Notes: generated from the letters alone by a model not told the origin. A DNA stretch of 64,000 nt from Candidatus Bathycorpusculum sp. (GCA_009778385.1 WRJX01000104.1:62001-126000); one strand, 5' to 3'. Shown: positions 52,161 to 61,065, counted from the first letter of the stretch. Numbers and translations: made by a program.

Positions 52161-53108
52161 ATGGGAAACGTTGTAATGCCGATAAAAAACAGCAAAAAAA
52201 AGAATGATCTAACAGATTTATTGACCAACCTTGACACTGAATGCAAAAACTGTGCACCCACATCACCGCTAGAATGCATAGGACAATGCCATATATACAA
52301 ACTAAAAAACGAACTACGTCAACTTCGCCACATAATAAGTAGACCAAACTTTATGAAAGAACTTTTTAACACCATAAAAAACAAAACCAGATTCCACATT
52401 TTACAATCAACCGTTAAAAGTAAATATTTAGTTAACCAAATTCAGCAAGAACTTAAAAAAACAGGCCATACTCACAGTCAAAACACCATTGACACAGAAT
52501 ATATGCACCCATTAATGCAAGTCGGCCTTACAAATAAAACCAGAGAAGAATACTATGCAACCAACTTTGGCAACAGGCTAACCAAATTACTTTGCAACTT
52601 TCCAGAATACTGCACAATACTTTCTGCACATAGTAAATGTTACGAAGAAACCTTACTTTTAGCCCTAACTGCAGGACCTAAAACCTTCGAAGACATACAA
52701 GAAATTATTTCACCAAAAAGTACTTCTCGCATCTTAAAGCGCCTTCGCGATGTAAATTTAATCGAAACACCAAAAGAAAGAAACTACATATTCTTCTTTA
52801 AAACCAAACGAGACCCAAACAAAGAGACATTTACACTAACAGAAAAAAAGGTTTATGAAGCAATCAGTCCAGAAGGCATCTCTGTGGGAAAACTTGCTAA
52901 AAAAACAGGGCTTTCAATAAGAAGAACCTACAAGTATCTACATGGATTAAAAGGAAAGAAACTGGTTTTCATTCGTAAAGCACCTAAAATGTATGGTTTA
53001 ACCGTTAAAGGTGAAAAACTATCGTTTGTCCTTGACGAACTTTACCAGCTAGTTGAAGAAACCTGGAGCTCTTCACAACACATTTTCAACGCCGATAGCA
53101 CCACATAA
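52161..53108 (+). CDS. multi-winged-helix transcriptional regulator with N-terminal Cys motif (paralogue of 2645..3613)
   Basis: 315 aa, with the same layout as the protein at 2.6 kb: a Cys knot (CKNCAPTSPLECIGQC), the YKLKNELRQLR helix, then three HTH-like modules (KTRFHILQSTV; TAGPKTFEDIQEIISPKSTS; TEKKVYEAISPEGISVGKLA with SIRRTYKYLHGLKGKKLVF). The shared blocks YKLKNELR, IQQELKKTG, RNYIFF and LKGKKLVF run in the same order in both proteins. The start is ATG 52161, with GGGGGA upstream. Probably transcribed from the divergent promoter with TGTCAT sites. Target genes and signal unknown; Cys residues suggest metal or redox sensing (inference). Confidence 0.77.
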   Translation: MGNVVMPIKNSKKKNDLTDLLTNLDTECKNCAPTSPLECIGQCHIYKLKNELRQLRHIISRPNFMKELFNTIKNKTRFHILQSTVKSKYLVNQIQQELKKTGHTHSQNTIDTEYMHPLMQVGLTNKTREEYYATNFGNRLTKLLCNFPEYCTILSAHSKCYEETLLLALTAGPKTFEDIQEIISPKSTSRILKRLRDVNLIETPKERNYIFFFKTKRDPNKETFTLTEKKVYEAISPEGISVGKLAKKTGLSIRRTYKYLHGLKGKKLVFIRKAPKMYGLTVKGEKLSFVLDELYQLVEETWSSSQHIFNADSTT

Positions 53109-53209
53109 CATTTCTTTTTTTAAAAGTTATATTGCAGGTAACCTGATTCTATTACGTAGCTCTAAAGCCATTTACTGGTATGGGACCTTCTTTATTGGAG
53201 ACAGTTTTT

Positions 53210-53872
53210 ATGGGAATGATTCCTGAAGACAAAAAAGAACTTTTAAAAAACGATTTAAACCAAAAACTAACAACCCCTGTTAAAATTGTTATGTTTACAC
53301 AAGAAATACAATGTAATTCCTGCCAAGGTACAAGAGAATTAATCCAAGAAATTGCCACTTTAAACAGCAAGTTGACAGTTAAAGTTTACGATTTTGTAGC
53401 TGATGCTGCAGAAGTTAAAGAATATGGGGTTGACAAGGTTCCTGCGTTAGCGATTATCGGTGCAAAAGATTATGGCGTACGAATCTATGGATTGCCTTAC
53501 GGGTATGAACTGCAAACATTAATTGATGCCGTCTTTAACGTTTCAAAAGGCACAACCGACTTGAAAGAAAAAACCAAAAAGATACTTCTAGACATTAAAT
53601 CTCCAGTTCACATTCAGGTTTTTGTTTCTCTAACATGCCCACATTGCGCAGTTGCAGCAAGTATAGCACACAAACTCGCCATAGAAAGCGGCGGATATGT
53701 GAAAGCTGACGTTATAAGTACAAGCGAATTTCCAGATTTAGCCATAAAATACAATGTGATAGGCGTCCCAAAAGTGGTGATAAACAACAAAAGGGATTTT
53801 GTAGGGGCTTATGACGAAGACTCGTTTGCTGAAAACATCCTATTAGAAACGGTTTCTAAACAGACTTTATGA
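53210..53872 (+). CDS. pdo: protein disulfide oxidoreductase with two thioredoxin folds
   Basis: 220 aa, archaeal PDO/glutaredoxin-like family that makes or breaks protein disulfides in the cytosol. The first fold has CNSC (in EIQCNSCQGTREL), the second has CPHC (in SLTCPHCAVAASI). Cis-proline motifs VPALAI and VPKVVI are present in each. The start is ATG 53210, with GGAG 9 nt upstream. Could receive electrons from the flavoprotein at 45.7 kb (inference). It follows the paralogous regulator, separated by about 100 bp. Confidence 0.92.
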   Translation: MGMIPEDKKELLKNDLNQKLTTPVKIVMFTQEIQCNSCQGTRELIQEIATLNSKLTVKVYDFVADAAEVKEYGVDKVPALAIIGAKDYGVRIYGLPYGYELQTLIDAVFNVSKGTTDLKEKTKKILLDIKSPVHIQVFVSLTCPHCAVAASIAHKLAIESGGYVKADVISTSEFPDLAIKYNVIGVPKVVINNKRDFVGAYDEDSFAENILLETVSKQTL

Positions 53873-54005
53873 AAGATGCTGACCATAGTTTACTTGCGGG
53901 TCAGTCCGACCGTTGCTTGGTCAATCGACCGTTAAACAGACTGGACTTAACCCGAGCGGCTAAAAAACTGGACGTTAATCGTCCGAATGAGAATAACAAA
54001 ACTAA

Positions 54006-54740
54006 TTACAAGATATTAAGGAACGGCCCTAAAATAACGATTAGCACTATAACTATGATGCCTAAAGCAAACAGCAGGTTTGCAATAAAGTTAAATTTTT
54101 TAGATTCAAATTTGCCGGCCAATTTCAATTGTTCATAGGCCATAATGCAAAATGACAGCCAAAAGGCGCCAAATAACCAACCACCTACAACGTCGCTTAA
54201 CCAGTGAACATTAAGGTAAATTCTGTCAAAACCTACAAGAGCAACCACTAAACCAAAACTTGTCAAAGATAAAAGTTTTACGCGTTGGCTGCTGTTCCAG
54301 TTTAGCCAAATATAGTAAACCATTAAGCCAATAAAAATAATTGTACTTGCACTATGACCACTGGGATATGAGAAACCTGAACCGGGCAAAAGCTGGTTTT
54401 CTGGTCTGGCAACTTGGGTAACATTTTTTATGATTGCAACCAGTACACTTCCACTTAATGCTGTTAAAAGTATTACACTTTGGGCTTTACGATTTTTTAT
54501 AAAAAGGAAACTGGCTATTAACAGTGATGCCGCAGCTATTATGGTCGTGTCAAAAGCAACGGAGATAACTTTTGCTAGAAGAGTTGCTGTGTCAGTGTGG
54601 ATATTCAGTACCCAAAGATTAACTGTAACATCAATTGATTGAAAACTCGCTCTGAAAATTGAGAATAGCATGAACACAACAAAAAAGACAATACTCACCA
54701 TTGCTGCATTTCGGCTTTGACGTAATTGATTTATGTTCAA
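54006..54740 (-). CDS. PAP2-superfamily membrane phosphatase
   Basis: 244 aa with about six TM segments. The phosphatase motifs are in order: KNVTQVARPEN (C1, Lys and Arg), YPSGHSAST (C2) and RIYLNVHWLSDVVGG (C3 with catalytic His and Asp). Such enzymes hydrolyse phosphatidic acid or, in archaea, polyprenyl diphosphates; the substrate is undetermined. Isolated leftward gene. Confidence 0.87.
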   Translation of the reverse strand: MNINQLRQSRNAAMVSIVFFVVFMLFSIFRASFQSIDVTVNLWVLNIHTDTATLLAKVISVAFDTTIIAAASLLIASFLFIKNRKAQSVILLTALSGSVLVAIIKNVTQVARPENQLLPGSGFSYPSGHSASTIIFIGLMVYYIWLNWNSSQRVKLLSLTSFGLVVALVGFDRIYLNVHWLSDVVGGWLFGAFWLSFCIMAYEQLKLAGKFESKKFNFIANLLFALGIIVIVLIVILGPFLNIL

Positions 54741-54816
54741 TTTTTTGAATCCTCAATTGGAATAGATAAATCTGGAACAGTTAAAAAAGAGTCCAGATTC
54801 TGTTGTTAAACCGTTT

Positions 54817-55092
54817 CTAATCTAATCGTTTGATTATGTGGTATCCGAATTCTGTTTTAACAGGATCAGAAATCTGACCTTTTTCAAGTTGGAACGCAGC
54901 AGTTTCAAAAGGTTTTACCATTTGACCTCGTCCAAAGGTACCAAGATCTCCGCCTTTTTTACCTGAAGGACAAAGAGAAACTTGTTTGGCTATCTCGGAA
55001 AAGCCTTCACCTTTATCTATACGTGCTTTTATTGCTTGAGCTTCTGTTAAGGTTTTTACTAGAATATGAGCACAATGTACTTTATCGGACAT
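54817..55092 (-). CDS. parvulin-type peptidyl-prolyl cis-trans isomerase
   Basis: 91 aa, a minimal PpiC domain. VHCAHILVKTLTEAQAIKAR, SLCPSGKKGGDLGTFGRGQM, FETAAFQLEKG, and GYHIIKRLD define the fold and active-site His/Asp/Cys region. No signal peptide, so cytosolic. A second, unrelated prolyl isomerase (cyclophilin) lies at 57.3 kb. Confidence 0.92.
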   Translation of the reverse strand: MSDKVHCAHILVKTLTEAQAIKARIDKGEGFSEIAKQVSLCPSGKKGGDLGTFGRGQMVKPFETAAFQLEKGQISDPVKTEFGYHIIKRLD

Positions 55093-55336
55093 AAATAATG
55101 TTTAGCGGCATGTTAACATATAACTTTTTCCCCAGACATACAATAGAAGTTTGGCAAACTTTAACAACAAAAACGGCTTTACAACACATTCATCCAGCCG
55201 ATGATCAACATTATTTAATGCATACTTAATGGTGATGTTGATTTCTAAATAGTTTATCCAATTATGAGATTCTAAATTCTTGAGAGTAAGGGGTTAAATA
55301 CAATATTTTTAAATTGCTCTAAAGCTTAGCTGGTTT

Positions 55337-55735
55337 ATGCATGAATGGGCATTAGCTGAGGCAATATTGACTACGGCGGCACAAATCGCTGAAAAAGAAC
55401 GATTAAAAGAAGTTACTGAAGTAACAATTCGAATAGGGGAACTTCAGGATGTTGAACCAGAAATTTTAAAGTTTGCGTTAGGTGAAATAAAATCAGATTT
55501 ATTTAAAAATGCTAAATTTCGTCTTCTTAAGGCTAAAACTGAGTTGAAATGCCGGGTTTGTGGGACTATTTGGAGATTTAAAAGAGAAAGTCTTGATGCC
55601 GCCACTGCTGAAGCCATTCATTTTGTGCCCGAAGCAGCTCACACGTTTGTTAAATGTCCAAAGTGTGGTAGTCCTGATTTTGAAATAGCAAGTGGACGGG
55701 GTGTTTGGCTTGACAGCATCCAAGGAGTCAAATAA
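55337..55735 (+). CDS. hypA: hydrogenase nickel-insertion protein HypA
   Basis: 132 aa. Starts with the nickel-binding MHE, and has a zinc ribbon of two CxxC pairs (CRVC and CPKC) around residues 73-116. RIGELQDVEPEILKFAL is the conserved HypA helix. It hands Ni to [NiFe]-hydrogenase precursors (or to other Ni enzymes). It is followed 5 bp later by a Mrp/MinD-type ATPase, the arrangement of archaeal HypA-HypB(AT). No hydrogenase structural gene is in the window. Confidence 0.92.
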   Translation: MHEWALAEAILTTAAQIAEKERLKEVTEVTIRIGELQDVEPEILKFALGEIKSDLFKNAKFRLLKAKTELKCRVCGTIWRFKRESLDAATAEAIHFVPEAAHTFVKCPKCGSPDFEIASGRGVWLDSIQGVK

Positions 55736-55740
55736 ACCAA

Positions 55741-56484
55741 ATGATTGATCCGCGAGTTAACGTTATAGACAGTCGTCTTGCAAATGTGAAACGAATTATT
55801 GTAGTTTCCAGTGGTAAAGGCGGCGTTGGAAAAAGTATGGTCGCAACTACATTGGCGTTGATTCTTAAAGATGAAGGCTATAAAGTTGGTTTGTTTGATT
55901 TAGACTTTACCAGTCCATCAACCCATGTTATTCTAAATGCACCGGTTACTGTTCCGCAGGAAGATAAAGGTATAGTGCCTGTCTCAGTGAAGGGGCTTAA
56001 GTATATGTCGATGGTTTATTTTGTAGGTGAAAATCCTGCGCCTTTGCGTGGAGTAGATGTTTCCAACGCGTTAATTGAGTTGTTAGCGGTTACGCAGTGG
56101 GGTGAATTGGATTTTTTGATTATTGATATGCCTCCTGGAATTGGTGATGTTATTCTTGACCTGTTGCGGTTAATTAAGAGGGCTGAATTTTTAATTGTTA
56201 CAACTTCGTCGCTTTTGGCTTTTGAAACAGTGAAGAAACAGGTTGCTTTACTTTGTGAGTTGAAGGCGTCAATTATTGGTTTGGTGGAAAACATGAAACA
56301 AGCCTCAAACATCAACAATAGTATAGAGATAGAGGCTAGAAATGTTGGTTTACGGTTTCTTGGAGAAATCGTTTTTGATTCAACTGTTGAAACATCTTTT
56401 GGTGATGAAGTTAAATTGCTTGGTACAAGTGTTGGTAGAATGCTTAAACGCGTTGTTGAAAAGGATCTTTTGGTTAAGAGTTGA
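55741..56484 (+). CDS. Mrp/MinD-type P-loop ATPase (atypical archaeal HypB)
   Basis: 247 aa. The deviant Walker A SSGKGGVGKSMVATTLA is near residue 22. Switch I/II segments VGLFDLDFTSPST and LIIDMPPGIGD follow, then TTSSLLAFETVK and GLVENMK. No CxxC Fe-S carrier motif is present at the C-terminus, which separates it from classical NBP35/Mrp carriers. In Thermococcus a protein of this family drives HypA-mediated Ni loading. The 5-bp spacing after hypA strongly suggests the same job here. Confidence 0.83.
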   Translation: MIDPRVNVIDSRLANVKRIIVVSSGKGGVGKSMVATTLALILKDEGYKVGLFDLDFTSPSTHVILNAPVTVPQEDKGIVPVSVKGLKYMSMVYFVGENPAPLRGVDVSNALIELLAVTQWGELDFLIIDMPPGIGDVILDLLRLIKRAEFLIVTTSSLLAFETVKKQVALLCELKASIIGLVENMKQASNINNSIEIEARNVGLRFLGEIVFDSTVETSFGDEVKLLGTSVGRMLKRVVEKDLLVKS

Positions 56485-57224
56485 AGGGTTTGGGGCAGGT
56501 TAAGGCTGTAATTTTTGATTACATTGGTACAATTGTTAACTGTATTGGGTATAGTATGGATGCTTCAAAAATGAAGCTTTACACGTCGCTTGTTGAGGAG
56601 GGTTTTAGGGTTACGGTTGATGATTTTTTAGAGGCTTACAGCAGGGCTCATGAGAAATATCGTGTTATTCGCTATGGTGAGTGGCGTGAGGTGACAAATG
56701 CGGTTTGGGTTGCTGAGGCGTTAAATGAGGTGGGGTATAAAGTTGACCCAGATGATGCTCATATTAAAGTGGCGTTGAATGTTTTCTTTAAGGATTTTAT
56801 TGATTCGCTTAGGTTGAGGGTGGGTGCAGTGAAGCTTTTTGAGCAGGCAATATCTCATGGCAAAGTTGGTTTGCTTTCTAACTTTACTTATGCCCCCGTT
56901 GTGTATTTTAGCCTCAACAAGTTGGGTGTAAGTAAATATTTTGACACTGTTGTTGTTTCAGAAGAGAATGGCTGGAGAAAACCCTCGCCACACATATTTA
57001 GAGACGTTTTGGAGCGGTTGCAGGTGAGCGCGGACGAGGCGGTTTATATTGGAGACAGCCCGCATGAAGACATCAAAGGCGCAAAAGACGCTGGACTTAG
57101 AACAGTGTTTGTTAGATCGCAATTTTATTCATTAAAAGATTTAACAACGTGTAGTTTAACAGCAGAATTTACAGCCAAAAACCTAAATGAAGTCTCTGAA
57201 ATTTTCAGCCAGATAACTAAGTAG
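56481..57224 (+). CDS. HAD-superfamily hydrolase with altered nucleophile motif
   Basis: 247 aa with a HAD fold. The first motif reads FDYIGTIV: the nucleophile Asp is present, but the second Asp of DxD is replaced by Ile. LLSNFT is motif II, KPSPHIFRDVLERL holds the motif III Lys, and YIGDSPHEDIKGAKDAGL is motif IV. Loss of the general acid Asp lowers phosphatase activity in classical HADs, so this may be a dehalogenase-like or otherwise divergent enzyme. TTG start overlaps the ATPase stop by 4 bp. Confidence 0.82.
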   Translation: MKGLGQVKAVIFDYIGTIVNCIGYSMDASKMKLYTSLVEEGFRVTVDDFLEAYSRAHEKYRVIRYGEWREVTNAVWVAEALNEVGYKVDPDDAHIKVALNVFFKDFIDSLRLRVGAVKLFEQAISHGKVGLLSNFTYAPVVYFSLNKLGVSKYFDTVVVSEENGWRKPSPHIFRDVLERLQVSADEAVYIGDSPHEDIKGAKDAGLRTVFVRSQFYSLKDLTTCSLTAEFTAKNLNEVSEIFSQITK

Positions 57225-57315
57225 GCGCGGCAGGGTTTTGGTGTTTTTCTGAAAAAAGATAAACTGTAGGGTTTTGGAAAAATTTTATATAAAGTATTGT
57301 TGTTGAATTTGAGTT

Positions 57316-58002
57316 ATGGCTCCAAAATATAATCGCAAAAAACCAGTGCAGCACAAATCTAACTCTAAAAAGAGCAGCACAAAAAAGAAACAGTTATACA
57401 TCGTTGTCGGCATTTTGGCTATAGTCTTAATTATTGTCGGCGCATACGTTGCAGTTGGATTTAACTCAAACAACGATAATTCAACAGCAACACCTACCCC
57501 AACTCCTACTACAACAAATGGCACAAAAGTATTACTGCAAACAAGTATGGGTAACATAACAATTCAATTGTTTGACGATAAACCAATAACTACCCAGAAC
57601 TTTCTAGATCTGGTTGCCTCAGGAAAATATGATGGCACAGTATTTCACCGGATAATGAAAGATTTCATGATACAAGGTGGCGCAATAAATGGAGATCTGG
57701 CAACCATAAAAGATGAAATCGGCTCATACAACCATAACTACCAATACACAATTGCCATGGCAAAAACCAATGACCCTAACTCTGCAACAAGTGGTTTCTT
57801 CATAAACACAGTTGACAACAGCAAAATTACCTACTCAGACGGCACCAAATTCGATGACACATACACTGCATTTGGAATAGTAGTTGAAGGTAAAGACGTA
57901 GTTAACGCAATAGCAAAAGTTCCAGTAACTGCAAACATCAGCGGTGAAGTAAGTCAACCAACACAGACAGTAACACTCATTTCAGCAACAATAATTTCTT
58001 AA
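57316..58002 (+). CDS. membrane-anchored cyclophilin-type prolyl isomerase
   Basis: 228 aa. A basic N-terminus (KYNRKKPVQHKSNSKKSSTK) is followed by a TM helix (residues ~27-50, LYIVVGILAIVLIIVGAYVA), a Thr/Pro linker, and a cyclophilin domain (residues ~72-228): VFHRIMKDFMIQGG, IAMAKTNDPNSATSGFFIN and FGIVVEGKDVVNAI. The N-in anchor places the domain outside the cell, so it likely folds exported proteins. The ATG has few upstream cues. Confidence 0.9.
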   Translation: MAPKYNRKKPVQHKSNSKKSSTKKKQLYIVVGILAIVLIIVGAYVAVGFNSNNDNSTATPTPTPTTTNGTKVLLQTSMGNITIQLFDDKPITTQNFLDLVASGKYDGTVFHRIMKDFMIQGGAINGDLATIKDEIGSYNHNYQYTIAMAKTNDPNSATSGFFINTVDNSKITYSDGTKFDDTYTAFGIVVEGKDVVNAIAKVPVTANISGEVSQPTQTVTLISATIIS

Positions 58003-58330
58003 AATCAACTTTCTTTTTTCTTAGTTTAAAAAGTGCTTAATAATATGAATATAGACAGAAGCTTGTTTTTCAATATCCACAAACAGCTGATAGTTTGGAT
58101 AATAAAAGACAGAAAGAGGAAAAACACAAAACTAAATTTCAAATAGGTATAAACTGCAAAGTAGCACACTAACAACATAAAGTCGGTTTCATATAATATG
58201 GACGACACAACAGTGCAGTTACACAAAAAACAGACTAATAGCTATAAATAAATTATCGACAAAACTATTGGGCATTGTTTGGTGTTTGTTTAGTGGTTAT
58301 GTACGTAAAAAGTATAAGGTTTGAAGGTTT
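58003..58330. other. intergenic region, no gene seen
   Basis: 328 AT-rich bp between the cyclophilin stop and the end of the frameshifted small gene on the other strand. No ORF or RNA structure that I can support. Confidence 0.45.
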
Positions 58331-58524
58331 TTACTTTTTTTCTTCCTTGGGCTTGGATCCGATTTCGACGACAAGTATGTTTACCTGGTAGTTTTTGCCA
58401 CCTGACATCATTTTACCTTGTGCATGATAACCGCGCTACCCGTTTTAAAGTCTTTTTTACCCAAAAGGAAATTCATTCTTTCGCCATTTAACTCAATAGT
58501 AACCATATCAACGTCATTACTCAT
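58331..58524 (-). pseudogene. small conserved-looking protein gene with a one-base deletion
   Basis: From ATG 58524 the frame reads NDVDMVTIELNGERMNFLLG then KKDFKTGS and soon hits a stop. A shift of one base (one nucleotide missing near GGTAGCGCGG, 58430-58441) continues as GYHAQGKMMSGGKNYQVNI, LVVEIGSKPKEEKK and TAA at 58333-58331. Total length 194 bp is one short of a whole number of codons. The beta-rich product of ~64 aa looks like a real small protein; family not identified. Confidence 0.6.
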
Positions 58525-58710
58525 TTTTCAAAACATCCTATCTCATGATTTAAACAGCACATTGCTACTTTTCACCTTTTCGCTAAACCAAAAACTAAAA
58601 CACCATAAACCACAAACCTGTTCAGTTGATTGTAAACTATAAAAATGGTCTAATCCACCCTCACAATAGAGGTAACTCGATACAGTGAGTTTATGCATTG
58701 AGAAAATGTT

Positions 58711-58789
58711 TGGTGCGGTCGCCGGGATTTGAACCCGGGATCATTAGCTTGGAAGGCTAAAGTCCTAAACCAGGCTAGACGACAACCGC
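58711..58789 (-). tRNA. tRNA-Gly (anticodon TCC)
   Basis: On the minus strand, acceptor stem GCGGTTG/CGACCGC, D-arm GTC...GGAC, anticodon stem TTAGC/GCTAA with loop CTTCCAA (anticodon TCC, complement of 58751-58753), T-loop TTCAAAT, discriminator A and encoded CCA (complement of 58711-58713). No intron. Reads GGA/GGG codons. Confidence 0.95.
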
Positions 58790-59166
58790 CCTTTTTGTAG
58801 AGCAACATCATTTTTGCTCAGTGTATTAGGCAGACAATAGCTTGAGTTTTTAATAAAGTTTTCAGGGCAGCTGAATGTTTGTTTTGCACTAGTAACTGTG
58901 GCTTGTTAGCATACCATGTTATGATCTGGTTATTTTGTTTATTTTTAAGAGTGGTGATAATGTTGTTAGGAAAGAGAGTAGCTGTATGTTAGCGAGGTGC
59001 CTTTTTAGTTGAAGTTTTTGATGTAGAAATTGTTTTGAAAGGGCGTGTGATGGATTTTAACAGTTTTTGTTCGCAGAATTTTGTGTGGTTTTTTGTTTTT
59101 TGGGGGAAGGATATATCTTGGTCAATAATTTTATGCTTAGGTTTATCTATGTTAGAGAGGAAAGTT
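58790..59166. other. intergenic region with upstream open frame
   Basis: 377 bp between tRNA-Gly(TCC) and the zinc-ribbon protein. It should contain the tRNA promoter (AT-rich GTTTTTAATAAAG at ~58847). The frame of the next gene is open back to 59035, but that part is hydrophobic and has no ribosome-binding site. Confidence 0.4.
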
Positions 59167-59439
59167 ATGTGTCCAGAAATGCACAAGGTGCCCAGTAATA
59201 GTATTAAGGTTTTAACTAAAGATGCAAAGCAGATGGTTAATGGCCCGTATTATTGTCCAAAGTGTCGGAAGGAGTTGTTGCAAATTTTGGGGAATGTTGA
59301 TAAGAAAGAGGTTTTTGCCGTCTGTAAATGCGGCATATCTCAACAGTTAACTTATGCACCAGTTTTTCAACCAATTGACTACTATAACAAATTTCGAGAC
59401 ATCTGGAAAAAACAAACCTACGGCATAATCAAACGCTAA
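59167..59439 (+). CDS. small zinc-ribbon hypothetical protein
   Basis: 90 aa from ATG 59167, chosen for the GAGAGG ribosome-binding site 6 nt upstream; longer upstream starts add an unlikely aromatic leader. Cysteines form YYCPKCRKEL and FAVCKCGIS, a four-Cys zinc ribbon around residues 29-60, after an N-terminal CPEMHKVPSN. The C-terminus (IDYYNKFRDIWKKQTYG) is basic/aromatic. Function unknown. Confidence 0.6.
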   Translation: MCPEMHKVPSNSIKVLTKDAKQMVNGPYYCPKCRKELLQILGNVDKKEVFAVCKCGISQQLTYAPVFQPIDYYNKFRDIWKKQTYGIIKR

Positions 59440-59538
59440 ACCAGAGCACTTATTTTTTGCTCAAACTAAACACTTGAAGTCGTCTTAAAATTCAGGTGCT
59501 GATTAATCCCAATATATACTTTGATTGATTTTGATATA

Positions 59539-61065
59539 CTATATTTCGGTTTTAAGTTGACGGTTGTTTCTTTTTGGTGTGAATGTGTTGAGGGTGTTTT
59601 TGATTTCGGCTATTATTAGTTTAAGGAGCTTGCGTGCTTGCTTGTCAATTGCGAGGAGTAACAGGAGATAGATACTGATTCCAGTGACTGTTTTTATAAA
59701 TGTTAGCATTAGGGTGGTTGTGGTGGGTGTGAGGTAAAGTATTAAGGCCATTGTTGCTGCTGCGAGGATATATTTTGTGATGCTTTGCCATGCAATTGGT
59801 AGTTTTATTTGTTTGTGCATGACTAGATATAGTCCGATAAAAGTTGTTGTGTGTACACCAATGTTTACTAGAATCACATAGATTACTGACTCGATGGGGG
59901 TTGCGGGGATTTGGGTTAAGACAAGATAGATTAGTGGGAGAGATATTGCAGCTTGGATAAATGATAGGGAGAATACCTTGAAGATTCGGGTTTTGGGTAG
60001 TTGTCGGAGGGGGATTTTACCGTCGGTGTCAAAGTTTTCGGTGCCCATTAGGTAGTTATTATAGAAGGCACTTACCATAACAATTAACGTGTCGATTGTT
60101 AGCATAATTAGGGCTGGCCATGCTATGGCAAAGTCTATATTTAGAACTGTTAAAAATGAAGTGGACATAACTATATTTAGGGTCGCTATGGGGATAGCAA
60201 ACATTAGAACCATTTTAAATGAGTTATCGACATGCTCATGGACGGCACTGTTGCTTAGCAGTTTGGGATATAATGCAAAAGCTAAGGATGAGGCATAGGT
60301 TATAATGTTTGCAAGAGCCCAAGCAACTTGGTAGTAAGCACGGGTCTCAGCACCACCAAAATAATACAGAAGAACGAGGGCAAAGGCGAGGAGTTGGGTT
60401 CCAGCGGCATTGTAAGCAATTAAAGTTGAGCCTTTTAACCATTCTTTTAAGTAGTCTAGACGAATCTTTTGTTTAAATTCGTCTTTAAAAATTTGAATGT
60501 AGTAGAACGCTTGTATCAAAAAAGATAAAGTTAAGCTCAAAATTGCGCCTAGGAATAGCTGTTTGAGTCCAAGGATAATGATGAATGCTAAAACAATTTT
60601 TACTATTTCAGCAATTAGTATACCATAACCTATTATTTGCGGTTTATATGAACGTAGACAGGCTTCAAGATTAGTTATTAATGCAGTACCTAAAATATAC
60701 AGGGATGCGAGGTAGTAGATTGGTAGGTACTCGTGGGTTCCGATGGTTTGGGCTATGAGGGTTATGATTGGAAAATAAATTGCTATAGAGCCTAAAGCAA
60801 TGATAAGATTTGCAATTATGCTGGTTTTTACTGCACCTTCTTTACTTCTTGCCACAAAACGTGTTGCCCAAAATGGAATGAATCCTGTAAAAATCAAAAA
60901 GTAAGCAGTGTAATCAAAAATGTTTGTCCATGTGCCATACTGTTCAGAGGTCATAGATCGAGTTAAAAGTAATGTGTAGACTAAACCGGTAATGACACTT
61001 AGAATTTGGGCTGTAAATATGATAAACCCAGAATATTGAAGCCTTAATTGCTTTTTATCTTCCAT
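59539..61065 (-). CDS. Wzx-type polysaccharide/oligosaccharide flippase
   Basis: 508 aa with about 14 TM helices, MATE/MOP superfamily. The N-terminal block (SGFIIFTAQILSVITGLVYT and TRSMTSEQYGTWTNI) is characteristic of the lipid-linked oligosaccharide exporters used for surface glycans or N-glycosylation. The last ~30 residues are basic and cytosolic (FTPKRNNRQLKTE). No glycosyltransferase adjoins it; the nearest in this window is at 8.7 kb. Confidence 0.85.
   Translation of the reverse strand: MEDKKQLRLQYSGFIIFTAQILSVITGLVYTLLLTRSMTSEQYGTWTNIFDYTAYFLIFTGFIPFWATRFVARSKEGAVKTSIIANLIIALGSIAIYFPIITLIAQTIGTHEYLPIYYLASLYILGTALITNLEACLRSYKPQIIGYGILIAEIVKIVLAFIIILGLKQLFLGAILSLTLSFLIQAFYYIQIFKDEFKQKIRLDYLKEWLKGSTLIAYNAAGTQLLAFALVLLYYFGGAETRAYYQVAWALANIITYASSLAFALYPKLLSNSAVHEHVDNSFKMVLMFAIPIATLNIVMSTSFLTVLNIDFAIAWPALIMLTIDTLIVMVSAFYNNYLMGTENFDTDGKIPLRQLPKTRIFKVFSLSFIQAAISLPLIYLVLTQIPATPIESVIYVILVNIGVHTTTFIGLYLVMHKQIKLPIAWQSITKYILAAATMALILYLTPTTTTLMLTFIKTVTGISIYLLLLLAIDKQARKLLKLIIAEIKNTLNTFTPKRNNRQLKTEI

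Noticed and set aside
53869-54138. 89-codon plus-strand ORF after the PDO gene
   Set aside because: Mostly overlaps the coding strand of the PAP2 gene in antisense; composition is unlike a protein and no motif is seen.
58418-58642. Plus-strand 74-codon ORF near tRNA-Gly(TCC)
   Set aside because: It lies opposite the small frameshifted minus-strand gene, whose two frames give protein-like sequence, while this one is low-complexity and has no ribosome-binding site.
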